DNA of 64,000 nt from assembly GCF_000327385.1 (NCBI RefSeq), contig NW_008708400.1, positions 297,707-361,706 on the forward strand, read 5' to 3'. This document shows, one piece after another, positions 1 to 14,300 of the stretch (position 1 is the first letter of the stretch; the number at the start of each line of letters is the position of its first letter). Position numbers and translations under genes: made by a program. Below the pieces are notes generated by a model. It was not told the origin of the DNA. It did no database searches and was given only the letters and a program-made list of their open reading frames with translations. The DNA comes from Lottia gigantea. Its lineage: Eukaryota; Mollusca; Gastropoda; Lottiidae.

Positions 1-320
1 TTATTATCTAATTTATCAAAAGAATGCAATATTATCTTACAAATTATTATCTAATTTATCAAAATAATACAAATTATAATACCTATAAATTATCATCTAA
101 TTCATCAAAACAATGCAATATTATCTTACTTTTAAATTATCATTTAATTTATCAAAATAATGCAATATTATATTATTTTTACATTATCATCTAATTTATC
201 AAAATAATGGAAAATTTCCTGATTTCCAAATTTATATTTAATTTTATCAAAATAATGTCATATTTTCCTACTTTTAAATCACCATTTAATTTATCAAAAT
301 AATGCAATTTTTTTTTTTTT
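1..320. repeat. AT-rich minisatellite, about 45-bp units
   Basis: About seven degenerate head-to-tail units share the core ctaatttatcaaaataatg, each followed by a variable AT-rich spacer. The array runs in from the left edge, so its full length is unknown. Spacing varies by a few bases. It would lie in the first intron or flank of the AP-2 alpha gene read on the minus strand. No coding content is seen. Confidence 0.8.
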
Positions 321-643
321 AAATTAGACTATATTACAAGCACTGGAAATTCTTATATTGTAATACCAGTATTGGTATCATTGGTTTATAGGCCTTGCTG
401 TGTAATTACGGTAGTGTTCTGATTAATGCTTTCTTTGTGTGATCTTGTCTTCAGACAGAGAGCCATAACTACAGAATGTTGAGATGAAAGGATACAGTTC
501 TCCAATTTTCAATTTTAACATCAGTATGAAACGTACTGTATTGAATGTAAGCTACTCCAGGGCACTGAATGTAAGAAAAAAATAAAGGCTGTTTGAGATG
601 AATTTCCATATCAAAGAAAATATAAAAGAAACTGTTTACTTAC

Positions 644-722
644 AATTCCTAATATCCGATATAAAGACTGCAAGTCCACGCATGCCATCTCCCTTTACTG
701 CCGGCATTTTGATGCGTCCAAC
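644..722 (-). CDS. AP2A: AP-2 complex subunit alpha, first coding exon (partial gene)
   Basis: On the minus strand an acceptor (ctttag) at 723 opens an exon with 15 bases of 5' leader. The ATG is at 707-705, followed by 21 codons and one base to a strong gtaagt donor at 643. The encoded N-terminus starts MPAVKGDGMRGLAVF and continues to ISDIRN, the near-invariant start of adaptin alpha, the large AP-2 subunit that binds PIP2 and the dileucine cargo motif in clathrin-mediated endocytosis at the plasma membrane. The rest of the gene lies beyond the left edge. The initiator Met is the family's usual one. Only one exon is visible, but the match is distinctive. A non-coding first exon is probably upstream (see 1520-1600). 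Confidence 0.9.
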
Positions 723-1519
723 CTAAAGTGTAAAGACAGAAAATATCTTTAGAACAGATACATAATTAAAATCCAATTGTAAAGCAATAATAAATAAATA
801 ACTTAAATGTATATACAAGGTTTTTCCGATAATCTGTTTAGAAATCAATGCTCAGTTATGATGTAATATCAAACATTACCTATTTACGGGTATAATATAA
901 AAGTGCTTAGAGTACCAATACACAAAAATAATTAGTTTGGATCTTCTCAAGGATCAAAGTGAAATGCTAAAAAACTTTGACATAGCCATTAGAAATATTT
1001 ACGATGATCATAACATCACTGTGAAACTAACAAGTCTGATTTGCTATGTGAGCATGGGAATGCGAAGTTGTTGACTCTTTAACTTGCAGTAAGCAGTCAA
1101 TTTATCAAAATGATTCATGACTTCGATATCAAACTAATGCATCCCACCACTGTACACTACAGCCCTCGAAACTCCTACTAAGTTTCATCTGACGTAGTCA
1201 GTCAGACATTCATACTCATTTTAGTCACTGACTTTCTTTGGCAATATGAAATTACACTCTGCATATTGAAAAAAACGACAGTTAGACCTAGAGGTGACAT
1301 TAAAATTACATATTCGTCCTCAGCCTGTGCAGATGTTGTCAATCAGGCTCATCTACAAATCCCCCCTCCCAACCCCTAACAATCTCAAAGGTGACAATCG
1401 CGACATTCCGTCAACCGGCATTACTTTACAGGGCATCAACAATCCAACGTTGCCTGTGTCTGGGATATACAACGACACAAATAATTTTGGGTCTAGGCCA
1501 TGACATCAATTACTCTTAC
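723..1519. other. Probable AP-2 alpha intron 1; no gene seen
   Basis: Between the AP-2 alpha acceptor and a candidate upstream donor (gtaaga on the minus strand at 1519-1514) I see no convincing coding exon on either strand. The plus-strand reading frame at 1294-1503 has no recognisable domain and no splice or promoter support. Confidence 0.5.
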
Positions 1520-1600
1520 CCTAAAAGTGGGAGAGAAATATCACTAAATTAACGTCAAAAGTAGATGCATTAGCTACAAATGGCCGCCATTAACATGTAG
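1520..1600 (-). promoter_or_regulatory. Candidate AP-2 alpha promoter and non-coding exon 1
   Basis: Reading the minus strand, an overlapping pair of YY1-like cores (atggcggccat, about 1580-1590) is followed by a good donor, agg then gtaaga, at 1519. The AP-2 alpha coding exon begins with only 15 bases of leader after an acceptor, so an upstream non-coding exon is required. This is the best placed candidate. The transcription start is inferred, not seen. Confidence 0.4.
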
Positions 1601-1739
1601 AAATCAAAACGAGGCAGGTGGTACACCCACCACATGAAAATTAAATGAATGACTATTTTTGATTGATTTTCATTTTACTTGAATTGTAGATCTTTCAGAT
1701 ACTGAAGTTGTGTGATAAAACTATTTATTATTTTGGTAA

Positions 1740-1843
1740 TTTTAAATCATAAAGTTTGGTTTGAGGCTATGTTACGTCATCGCCTAGGCAACGGAAGTAA
1801 ATATTCCAAGATGGCTGCTGAAATGTGGTTAAATTTATGTCAG
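1740..1843 (+). promoter_or_regulatory. DCDC1 promoter and non-coding exon 1 with RFX X-box
   Basis: A tight cluster of motifs precedes the first donor (cag then gtttgt at 1844). These are a CRE-like ttacgtca at 1772-1779, an X-box-like atcgcctaggcaac at 1779-1792, an ETS-like acggaagt at 1791-1798 and a YY1-like ccaagatggctgc at 1806-1818. X-boxes bound by RFX factors mark ciliary genes, which fits a doublecortin-family product. The exon splices to 2308 and carries a 13-codon upstream reading frame (ATG at 1811, ending taa at 2314-2316), so translation starts at 2327. Motif matches are by eye. Confidence 0.6.
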
Positions 1844-2326
1844 GTTTGTTTCCCATGAATTTTTCTATGTGTATTTTTTTTCATATAACTGTTTGCTATG
1901 AAATGTCTTTGCCGGCATCGTAATTTGTTGCAGAATATCGGTTTTCACTACAACATTCAATGTTTGACTTGTTAATTATTCGTCCCACTATGCCGGTGCC
2001 CGTTGACGTTGTTTATTTTGTATAAGTAATTGTCAGTTTCACTGTATTTTATTCACTTGATTGATTCCGAATTCGGATTTATAGCTTATGTGTGAAATCG
2101 TATATTGGTGATATTTTCCAAACTTTTTTTTAATGAATTGTCTTCTGTTAAACAAATTGAAAGAAACATATGCCTGAATATTTTATATTGGAATTCTTAC
2201 TGTAGGCCTACTGCCAAATATTAAACAAAAAATAAACTGAATTCATGATTATATCACTTTTATGCCAACATATTTCAACTCGCATATGTAACTATTTCTA
2301 CTTCTAGGGAATATAAACATCACATC

Positions 2327-5300
2327 ATGCCAATGGAAAGCAGATCACAGGGGTCTGTTCAACGACCAATGTCAGCCTTTAACAAAGCTGATTCAGATAT
2401 AGTTAGTTATGAAGATTTAATAGTTGCTCAATATCTTGATGATATGAGGCGAACCCGTCAAGAACAGAATAAAATTAAAGAACATCAGTAAGTTTCAATT
2501 CTTAGAAAAACTTATATTTCTTTATTGATAGCTTTAGATATAATAGTGTAAATAGGATGACAGAAAAAGTAAATTAAGAGTTTTTTGACATTCTAAGAAT
2601 ATCAATACCCTTTAGTTTCATTCAAATTCATTTAAATAAAATGGGCTAAATTTGATACACCAATTTACTTGCTCAGACAATAAGTACATCTTCCACATGT
2701 CTTCAAAATTTAAACGTAAGTTACATTGACTTCAACTTTTCATTTTCAAATCGAAAAAATTCTCATCTTTTTGGTAGCTGAAAACGCAGTTAATACTGGT
2801 TGATGATTCCCATAGGCTGACTTTTCTTGCTCTAAATTAAGATTTGGATTCAATTTTCTGTCCATTGTGATGATGGATTTGATATCAAAAACATTTCAAC
2901 AGCTTCAGATGATCTTTTGTCAATAAGTTACTGTCTGTATATAATTTTAGAGTTCCTGTATCGCCATACTCACAGAAATTTCAAAAGACAGCAACTTTCC
3001 CAATATCCAACAAACGAGTTCGCAGACGACCATTATCAGCTTCTATGGTAGGCAGATCCAAATTAACTGGTAAACCTAAAATAGATCTGAAATATATTGC
3101 TGATCATTCATTATGGGACCCGGCTTCACCACGTTCTGATAAAGTGGTACCAGTCAAACTAGTCCGACCAGCTAGTGCACCTACTAGACATAGAAGGTAG
3201 GAATATAATGTCATATATGACCTCAATATGTTTTGCCAGGTTGCTACCATAATCATATTAATGAATATTTTTGATCTAAATTACTACATTGATTGCGATG
3301 ATACTACAAATTTGCCTTGTTGCACACCTCATGACATTGAAAGACATGAATTTATTACATTTCACAAACCTGAAACAGACATCTTTGTTTATCTTTCAGA
3401 CCTCAATCAGCAACCTCTTCAGTTTATTCTTATAGTAGGAGAGCACGCCCTCCATCAGGACGTTGTAAATCATTATATAGAAAACAACCCAATATTATAA
3501 GAGTCAGTGCCTATAAGAATGGATGTAAAGATTCTGCTGTGAGAGGAGCAGCAAGCAGTATCAAAATGGTTAGTTATTTTCATAGCAATTTAGGTTTCAA
3601 GGCTTAATTTCTGATAAAGAAATGTAATGAATATTGAATTAAGAATCATTCTTTTTCGTCACATCTCTTAAAGGGACAGACGCGCCATTTTATTACCAAT
3701 CATACCTTAGTCTCAGAAACGGGAATATTTTAGCCAATTAGTAGTAGTGTTCAAAGCTCACCATCGAAATTTGAGCCTCCAAATCCATGTGTCTAGAATT
3801 ATCTGTGTTTAAAAGTTAAAAAGACGACTCTGTGAAATATAGAAAAGACATATATAGAAATAGAGAGTGAAATCCCTAGCTTGAAGTATAATGCGATTTT
3901 TGTACATTTCTAGTACTTCTAAAGACTACTTGCATATATTCAAGACTCTAATCAACCTTTAGATGTCAATAAACAACATTTGATTTTTCCTCTTCTGATT
4001 TCAGCTTTTAGAATTATTAACGGACAAGTTAGGTTTACCATTTGCTGCTAGAAGAATATTTTTAGAAGATGGTATAGAGGTATTCGATGCTTGTGACATA
4101 CCACCTTATTCTGAAGTTTTTATTTCTATGGGAGAGCCATATAAAGATCCTGATGCCCCAGCCAAAAGTATGTGTTTTTCAATTTGTTCTACTTATCAAC
4201 TTAAAGAAGGAAAATGACAAGATTACTAAAAAGGTTAAGCAAAAAGTGAAGATTTGTGTTCAATGGGAGATAAAATTACTTTAAACTAAAACATAAAAAA
4301 TTTAAGCTTATGTCTCATTCACCTCAATTCATCCAAAAATGTTATAGTTTAGTTTCCAAAATTTGTAAGCTCAAGTGGCGTGGCATTGCTTAGCAGCTAC
4401 ATACAGGAACTTGCATTTGATTTAATCTGTATTCCAAAACTGGAAAATTGGTCAAATTTTTTGATCGTTGCATTGAAATGATATTCATCAGCAAATATTT
4501 TCCTAGGAAATTTGATTCAAAGAAATGGAGCTACATGGACATTGACTGGTGTAAATTTACCACAAGAGGGAAAGAAGAAAACAACTAAAGTTAAGATTTC
4601 TAAACGTATGAGGTAAGGCATGTTGTATAATTAATACTGTGGCATTAGAATCTGATGTATTTTATTCATGAGATTTAGAACTATCTTCGGTCTTAAACTT
4701 ACTGTCAGTTATCTTTTAGTTGCTTGAGAGGATGTAAACATTGTCCATAGAATCTCTAAAACTTTAAGCCAAACTGTTCGAAATTAATATTTATAATGAT
4801 CAAGTCATCATTTTGTTTGTTTTACTTCCTGATAGAGATAAATTTTAACTCTCCACTTCTCAGTATAATGAGAAGAAATTGTAAAGAGGTGTCACTGCCA
4901 CTGTTAGTTTAACTTTTAATTGCTAATGAATAGGACAATAAGTGATGGATATATTGAATCAGTAATGAGATTGTATATTTGTGTCTTTTAGATCATTGAT
5001 AGACAAGAAGAAAGTAAGAATATTGGTGTTTAAAAATGGTAATGGACATGAACCAGCAGAAGTTGTAGCAGATTTATCTGATAAAGAAAATGTAAGATTC
5101 ATGATGACTTCTATTTTGATAACTTGGTAAAAATGTATCGTTTTATGTGTATCAGGGTCATTGATAGAGCATCAGTTAGACGTCTGTGGTTACTGCAATT
5201 CCTGCAATCATGTCACTCATTGATAAATTTTCTTTGTGACGTCACCAAACGCTTGGTTTTAGTAGAATTGCAAGAACCACAGACGTCTGATTGATGGAAT

Positions 5301-8300
5301 AATGCTAATTGATGCTATAAGTGTAACACATAACACATAATTTTTTTAGAAAACCCCTTGACAATCCCATAGGCATATAATAAGTCATATGATTACCTAG
5401 CTGTACTTATTAATCAGGAAAGAATATAATTTTGTTTTTCTCTATAGTTTCTAGAAGGTTGTACAGGAAGATTAAATCTAACTACCCATGCTAGATTATT
5501 ATATGATTGGGATGGTAATGAAATAACAGATTTAAATGAAAGTAAGTAGTATATATCTTATACTAACAATGGGTTGAATAGTGGCAGTGGAATCATATTC
5601 ACAGAACTTTTCTTTCTAATTCTTTCCTTACAAATGTATGTCAATTATTTGGCTGAAATATCCATGAAGGTCTTGGATTTGATCCTGACACAGACCAAAA
5701 GAGTATCAAATTTATGATCTGATGCTGATCCGAGGTTATAAACAAAGGACACAAATATCCACAACTTTTGAAATTGATAAAAAATAGATTTATTCCACTT
5801 GGCACAATTTAACTCTGCTCTATTCACAATGCAAACCTTTGTCTTCATTAACCATATAAGGAGAAGAAAAGTTTATTTCTGATTTCAAGAATGTTTTTTG
5901 CTTAATTCATGTAGATGGGTTGTTAATGGATTATTCTATTTATAGCGCCGATGATGGATGATTGTTTACAGACTGGTGGAACTCCTGTATTAGGACCACT
6001 CTGGGTATCAGTCGGTGATGGTTTTAGTCCGTCTGGTGCAAGAGATTTTCTAACACAGTTACTATCAATTATTAAACGGAAATTAAAACAGGCCAAACTT
6101 TATAAATCTGAGGTAAGACGAAAAAAAAAAACCACTATAGTCATCAGTGCCCTCTAATAAACTTTAAATTCTTCAATATGGTACATGTGTAAAGGTTTCC
6201 CTCTGTACCTCTCAATGTTCCTTGTAGATATAAAGGCTTAAAGCTTTCCCCTGTGTGAATATTACATGTTTTTTTAGTTCTCAACTATAAGATTTTGGTA
6301 TCTTTTTTGTAGGTTGAAGCATCTTTAAATGATGAAAATGTTCAAGATAAAACTATTAAATCTATGAGTCCAGAAGAATTATATGAGGCACAGTCTAAGG
6401 TAGGTCATGATTAACATTTACATTATTATAGTTTGAGCATTTGTTTCGAAATCAGGCCATTTGTTACAAAATTCCACACCAGAAAAATGCATTTTACCGT
6501 AAAAATCTGGTTACAGCCATTTTGGATGTTCAACGGACATGATTGGCAAATACTACTACATCCCTATAACATTGACAAATTCACATATGATTTCTATAAA
6601 GTTGTCTTATTAAACCAAAAGTAGAGTGATATATTTGATGTTTGATGAGTTGTGTTAATTAACATGTAAGATATTGTTTATTACTAGGCTGAGAGTGATG
6701 TTGATCAATATAAAGATGTCTATAGTAAAGTTAAAGGAAGATTAGAAAGTCTAGAAGAACAACATCAACAAGAGGAGGTAACTTTTGACCATTCTTTAAT
6801 CACCTTGTCATTTCTCTAAATACCTTTATTTCTTGGATGAACTCTTTAGTGACATTTGCTTTTCTTTATATTTTTTTGCAAGACATAAAACTCTTTTTTT
6901 TTCTAGGCTTATGGAGCTAAATATAGAATGAATCATATACAAGAAATCCCATGTGATAGCCGTATAGTAGGGCCTAAAGGTTTACGTTTAAAGGTAAGAG
7001 TTATCTCCTCTAATGTTGGTCAAGTGGCTATTCTAGAGGAAGGTAGAATAAACAGGTAGAAGACTGTTAGAAATAACTGCCATAATACCTCATTGCACAC
7101 CTCATCTGCTGGAACTTTATGCCTAGAAATTCTTTTAAACTTGTTATATAATGGTACTCATTTTTAGGTAAAAAATGTGTGTTTGAAACTGCTTAGAACT
7201 GAGGTCTGTAGGTTGTAGGTTTTTATTTCAATACATATATGAATTACTTATTGATTATTCTGCTAATAATTGATTTGAATTTGTAGGTTTATGAGAATGG
7301 TTTAAATGAAGGTGATCATGTATTTTTCTTTAATTTACGTGAAGGCATGAAAGGAATACATTCTCAAAACAACCTCCTCTTAAAAAGGGTAAATATATTT
7401 ACTTTTTTATACATTAGCTTATTACAACCTGGCTTTCCATATTTTATCAAATTTTTTTACTGCATGTCTATACTATTTAATTGTGTTTAAAGACTGAAAA
7501 ACGATTTTTTGGGGTTTTTAAATTCTAGCATGAAAAAATATCTAGATTCTAGTAAGAATATCTAAATGTATTAAACAGAAGTTGAAATGATATTTGAAAA
7601 CTGTATATAAAAGTGTATAACTGAGATGAAGGCAGTTCTTTGTTCAATTCTCTTATTATATATGGAATACATCATGATGAGTCATGTGAAAACTACTGTT
7701 ACATACTAAAGATAATGTTGATTTGATTTTTCAGCTTTTGGATGAATTATCAGCATGCCATTGGACACAACATACACAAGCACCAAAACTTAATGCTGTA
7801 GCCCAGAAAGTATTTGATAAATTTGGACATGAAATAACTAATGTACATAAACTTGAATATGATAATGAAATCTGGTTATCATTTGGTGAAGCTTTTATAA
7901 CACCTTTCAGTAAGTATCTTTGCTCATTTTCTGTCCATTCAAAATCAAATTTGAGTGATATCCAAGTTCACGCCAGTTCATACACTTACAAAAATATAAA
8001 TAAATAATAATATAAATATAATGAAAATGGTAATGGAAAAATAACAATCTTAACCACAAAAATCTTATGTCTATCACTTTAAAGAATATATTCAATATTA
8101 TTGCAGCTTATTGTATATCAGCAAGTTTTGATAAAGCTAAGAGAATAGATCGAGAAGGTGTAGATTATGTTATAAGAGAACCTGTTACTGCTGAAGAATC
8201 TTCAGGCGTTGAATCGTAAGTACAGTCAAGTAACCTAATTTCGTGGAAACCTATTATTCGTGGATTTCCGTAAATGTAAATAATTTACATGAGCGACCTT

Positions 8301-11300
8301 GCGCGACCTCCGCATTAGTTTGTTTTGATAAACATGGGTTTTCTCTACAATATCAGCTAGTAGAATGAATCCAGTAGTTTCAAGCAAGGTAAAATGTATT
8401 AATGTATACTTTGACAAATACAAAATGGTGGATTTCCGATTTTTATCGGCCGAATTTCCTTATAAACCCAAGCGGTAATCGGAATTCCAAGTGTCGTCTG
8501 CTAGAATGTAGTCTAACGAATGAAGTCACGTGATCAACTAGAGGATTCCATGTCAGCAGAAAATTTCTATGGAACACAAAGTGGAGCATATTCTTATGTT
8601 GTTTCAGGGACTTTTAGCAATAAATCACGCTACGTATCTTATTATGTCAGTCACTATTTTTTTTTAAATCGTGGTTCTTTGAAGGAATTGTCACTAGTTA
8701 TAATGAATTGATACTAAAGATAAATACTAAGAGAAGTTAATTATACCACCCGGTATCCATACAACGTGTTTTTCTAGACTTATTTATAGATCAAACATTG
8801 TACACGAAAATAGGTTACTCATCTAAGACGAAATACGGTGTTGAATCCTTATATCCACGAAAATAGGTTATGACCTTGATAACTCCTGATTTTCATAGAA
8901 CTACTATCAAACAGTCTATTTTCCGAATATGGTTGATGCTACAGTTCTGAATTTTAAAAATTTACTAACTTTTATTTTAATTTTTTTTAATGCATTTGTT
9001 CCATGTCTTTCTAGACACAGTCAGTGGGAATCAACAATAGGATTTCCTATGTTATATGAACCTAAAATGGATTCTCTTTACCCTGATCCAGAGAGAGATA
9101 GATATCTTATAGAAAATGCTCTCTTAGATGGTAGAGCTCATTATTTAATACATAAAGTAAGTCGATTATCTCATCTCATATTGATTATATGTAGATTGAC
9201 ATGGAAAATATATTTAGTTGTACTATGTAGTGTCATGATTGAAACATTAATCATGCAAATAAGATGTTTCCTTGTTAACTTGGAAGAACCTGGAGGTTCT
9301 GTCTTAGATCAAGATTTTTCAGCTTTGTTTTTTATGTCAGTGATGCAGGTCAAAGCGGCAGACATGGAAAAAGCATCTTCTTGTCCAGATGGGATGATTA
9401 ACGTGCAACAGGCTCCACACATTAATATAAAGATTCTTTAATGCAAATGTCCTGACAAAATTTTCAAATCATGAGCAGAAAATAAAACTCCATTGTATAT
9501 AGATACTGAATTAACATTATTTATGAACAGGAAAAAAGAGATAAAGTTTTATATCCTGAAGTTACTGCGGATGAGAAAATAAAAAGAACCTATAATAACA
9601 GTCAGATATGGTTAATATCTAAGGTATGTTAATCATGAATACCAAATACTGAACTAGACTGCATATCCAAAAGTCAAAGCCTTAATTGAAGTTTTTATTA
9701 GAGAATATTTCAGAGTCATACCATGCATACATGCAGTTATAACCAATGATGTCGCACCATTTTTATATCTGAAAATAATCACTGATAACCCAGAGCTCTA
9801 TCAGCTGTTAAAACAGCTATTTAGAGTTTTATATTCCAGAAAACAACATGATCACGGTATGAACAGTTTTATGTGAATATTAATTTTGTTTGTTTCTGAA
9901 TATTTCAGGCTGGTTATATATATAGTAAATCTATGCCTCAACTATGTCTAAGTGTATCTGATATTAAAATAGAGGGTAAAATATTTAATAAAGAAATACC
10001 TATAGAAGGTTCAGTTGTAACATTACAGAAACGACAAGTACAAAATCCTGACCAAATATGGACATTTAATAATGACGGTACTGTTTCACCACAGGTAACT
10101 GTTTCATGTCTTTCCTCAATTAGTATTTTCAACCATTTCATTTGTTATCTTTCTGTCATTTTCAACGTAGCATTTGGGGTCTTATTTCTTAAAACATTAA
10201 CTAAGATGAATTCAAGACTTATAGAAACACAGAATATTGATTTGTTACTGCAAATAAATTCAAAATCAACTTGAAAAAATTCAAAGCATATTAATATTAG
10301 TGTTATATATAATATTAGAGTCCTCCACTCCAGATATGAGATATTTAAAAAAAAAACTGAACTGATGTGTACTGTGACCGCACAACACTATTAGTTTTAT
10401 GTTACCATTAAATGATAGTATGCAGGCAAGACAAACAGGAATATAATCCACATACGATATGAGCTAACTCAACATAGTCTTGACCAACAAGACTACTCTC
10501 TCATTGACTATCCAATAATGCATCACCTAAGATAAGTTTTACTCAGCAGGAGCAAAATAATGTGCGCATAGACATACTTACCCACACTGTGTCATGAAAA
10601 CCTTCTACAATATGAATTTGTCAGCAAACTTTGAATTAGACTAGAAGGAAGTTGAAAAATAAGTATTAATACTATTTCAGTCAAAAACTGGTATGAATCT
10701 AACCTATATTGGTAGTAAGAATGGTGATGATGAATCCTATGAGAATAATAAACCAACCGGTACTGTTTCTGGTCAAAGAGTTTGTTTAGTAGTTACTGAA
10801 CCTTTACCTAAAAAAGATGCAGTAAGTCAAAGGTAAGTAAGTTGGTAGAATGACTTAATATGATATGTTTAATTGCAGTATATATAAAATAGATATCAGA
10901 CTATATATATATATCCTTTTGTTCCACTACTGATGTGCTATAGCTTGTGCAGTATAATCAGAAGACATCTGTTCACTCCCATTTGCAATTCTTAAAGAGA
11001 TTGTAAATAGGTTTTCTGAATTTTGTATGTGTATCGGGCACAATGATGACAATTTTCAGTCAGACGTTTGTGGTTTTAGCAATTCTATAAAAACTAAGTG
11101 ATTTTTTTTACGTCACACCCACAAAGGTCTTAGGTGATTCAAGCAAATTTTGCGTGATAACACTTAGTTTTAGTGGAATTGCAGGAACCATAGACAGATA
11201 CAAAATTGGAATGGTGCCAATTGATACTATCACTTCAGTTACTATTTGCACTTTGTTTTGTTTGGAAACAGTGTGATCAAAACTTTGATTAACCAATTGT

Positions 11301-14300
11301 AACAGTCACAATGTTGTTCAGATTGTCGTCATCATGTGGATATGATATTGCAACTATAGGTGAATTGTTGAAGTCGTCACCTTGTTAGACTGATCTTTTT
11401 AAGCAAATTTTAACCTCTATTTTATTTCCCTCAGGTTTGCTCTAAAACAAGAGAAATTTGAGAATCTTGGTCAATGGAAGTTTACAGAGGCTAGTAATCC
11501 TGAATTTAATAAATTAGCTTATTCTTGGCCAGTAAAAGAAAATGGAGAATTAAATGAAGTAAGTAAACATTACTTTAAACTTTAACTGTAAGAGTTGGTC
11601 TAAAAAATGCCTATGCTATGACTTCTTGTCAATTTTTTGATATCTAAATTATTTCAAATTTTATTTAAATTGTAGAAATATGATTGGCCAATGGAAGGAT
11701 ATCTAATACCAAATGCTCCTCCAATCAGAAAAACCGGACCAAAAGGATGTAAGTAACACAAAAAGAAGAGTTGATATTTTTGCATGATCCCTTATACATC
11801 TCACCAATCACGCGACATAAAAAATACCGGTAATCCGAAAGCCAATTATAAGAACTCACAGTAACATGCGATCAAATGATGAATACTATTTACTATAGAA
11901 TTTGATAATTGGTTCCCAATCACAGCCATACGGAACCGGAGACCAGAGCACCGGATTAACAGTTACTTTTACATAGTAAATATTCCGTTCTCAGTAAAAA
12001 GCGTGTGGATATCGGGGTTTCCGGATAAACATGCCTCCACTGTAGTTGGAAAGATAAAATGTTGAGGCACATGGCTCTGATCTGACAAAGTTCCCTGATT
12101 GCAGACTGCATGTGTTGCTGTCGAAATAAATAAAAGAGAAAAGTAGGATGTAAAATTACAATTTATTTCTGATATTCATTTTGCTTGCAGATTCTCCATT
12201 GAAATTAATAGCATTAAAGAATGGTGAAAGAGATAAAAGTATAGCTATACCAATTGTAGCTCCTAATATGTCCATGGTAAATATATTTTATCACTTCAAT
12301 AGAGATTCTTACACATCAAACTATGACTGTGTGCTGGAGCGGAAAAACCATGGCTATTCAGCTTCAAACTACATATTATACTATCTATTTTATATCATTA
12401 TTTGGATTTGAAATATAAAAGTCAGGGATATTCTAATTTTTTATTTTTTTTTATTTTCAGATGAAAGAACATAAGAAGAATAGTAATAGTGAAAGTGATA
12501 TTGATTTTCAACTACATTGTTCAGATTTAACATTACAAGAACTAGAGTTTACTAGAGTAAGATCCTGTTATAATCATAGAATGTTTTGTTTGTGATCCGA
12601 TAAATATATCTTTGCATCCAATGACATTCTCACCAATGATGAGTTCTATTTTCAACCCATCAACTGATCTATGATATAAGATATTGTATGACATACATGT
12701 GTAACACTACTCTACCAATACTGGAGTATCATGGCTATGTTATAATATTACACATATTTTAGTTTTTAGATTCCTGTACATCCATATTAAATCTGCCATT
12801 TGCTGGTCGAAGAATGTTTGATGAACATGGTGAAGAACATTTCTCACTACGTACTATAGAACGAGATCAATTAGTTTATATTTCTTGTGGTGAAAACTGG
12901 ACTGATCCTAAATTAACTAAAGAAGAACAACAAAAAAGATCAGTTTTATCTCAGCTAACTCATGATGTGGCTAAAATTGAAAGATTTTGTGCTTTACGCA
13001 ATCCAGAAAGTAAGTAGATCAAGTGTAATATAGAAATTAATCATTGAAAAAGACCTCATTCAAACCTCAAACCAGGTGTTATTGATGGTGATTTTGCTGC
13101 AGTAACACAACATTACATTTGTTTGCGTTATGAGCCTCATTCTGGATTCAATATGGCTGACGCTTGAATAAGGTCTATACATCAACCGATCCCCTTGCAC
13201 TGTCTCAGAAAACAATCACTATCAATTTAGCTATACCACTGCCTTATTGACCTAAATTAATGTAAAATAGAGAGTTTATTGTCTTGAAAATGTTCATGTT
13301 TATGCTCTCTGTACCATGATTAAGACACATTATACTTGTGCTTTGCATATAAGTTTATAAAATCATTTTAAAAGATCAAACTTATTGTTTTTTTAGAGTT
13401 TGTACTGGAAGTTGATGGTAGCCTGGTTCCGAATTCCAAGATTATTATAAATAAAGAATATGTCAAATCTGATGATCTGCGTCTGTCACTTAATCAATCA
13501 CAGGAAGTGACATCAGAAACATTAAATCAACAACAAGCAGAAACAGAGGAGACAGAGTTAGAGGAAGATCTTACTAATTTGTAAGTAACTTTGACATTTC
13601 TTGATTTACATGTAACATTAAATTCATATCACACTAGGTGGATTGGGAACAGAGAGTGCTTAATATTTCAAAAAGCTTTTGTGGAGCTCTGTCATTCTCG
13701 GAAACATAACAGTCAGGTTTGTCAAGAAGAGTCCACATAGCTAGTACGATTCGCTTAGCATATTCTTTTAATTCTGAACAATTTCTTTACAGGACAGCTA
13801 GAGAAAGAGCAAGAATCAAGTCAGATAAGAGACTAAATGCACTAAAATGGCCGTGGGAGAGATTAGTTAATGTAACTGAAAGTTATGATTATGAAGATCC
13901 TGAAGCTAAGAAATATACTGATAAAGAAATGTATGAAAAATATAAGTATGTTATCACTTTCTTCACTTAGTATTAGACAGCATGTCACTTTCTCACTTTC
14001 ATATTCAATTTTACATTTATTTCAAACGTAAACATTTTAAACATTTGCCATACTTAGCAATTAGTATTATTTAAATACATGAACTATGAACAATTAGGGT
14101 TCTTCATGACATATTGGCCCTATAAAGTCTGTCTTTCAAATGCTGATATGTATATAGGAAGGGACATAACTCTTCTTATGGTATGGCATGTTTCAACTAT
14201 CCCTAAATGTGTTAAACTGCATGATTTTATCAAAAAAGGAAATGTGTGGATAAACAAGGCTCCACTGTATTGAAAACTGATATAAATATTTTTAAGATGA

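Noticed and set aside
8929-9441. 170-codon plus-strand frame
   Set aside because: Only 9015-9156 is exon; the rest runs through intron sequence past a clear gtaagt donor.
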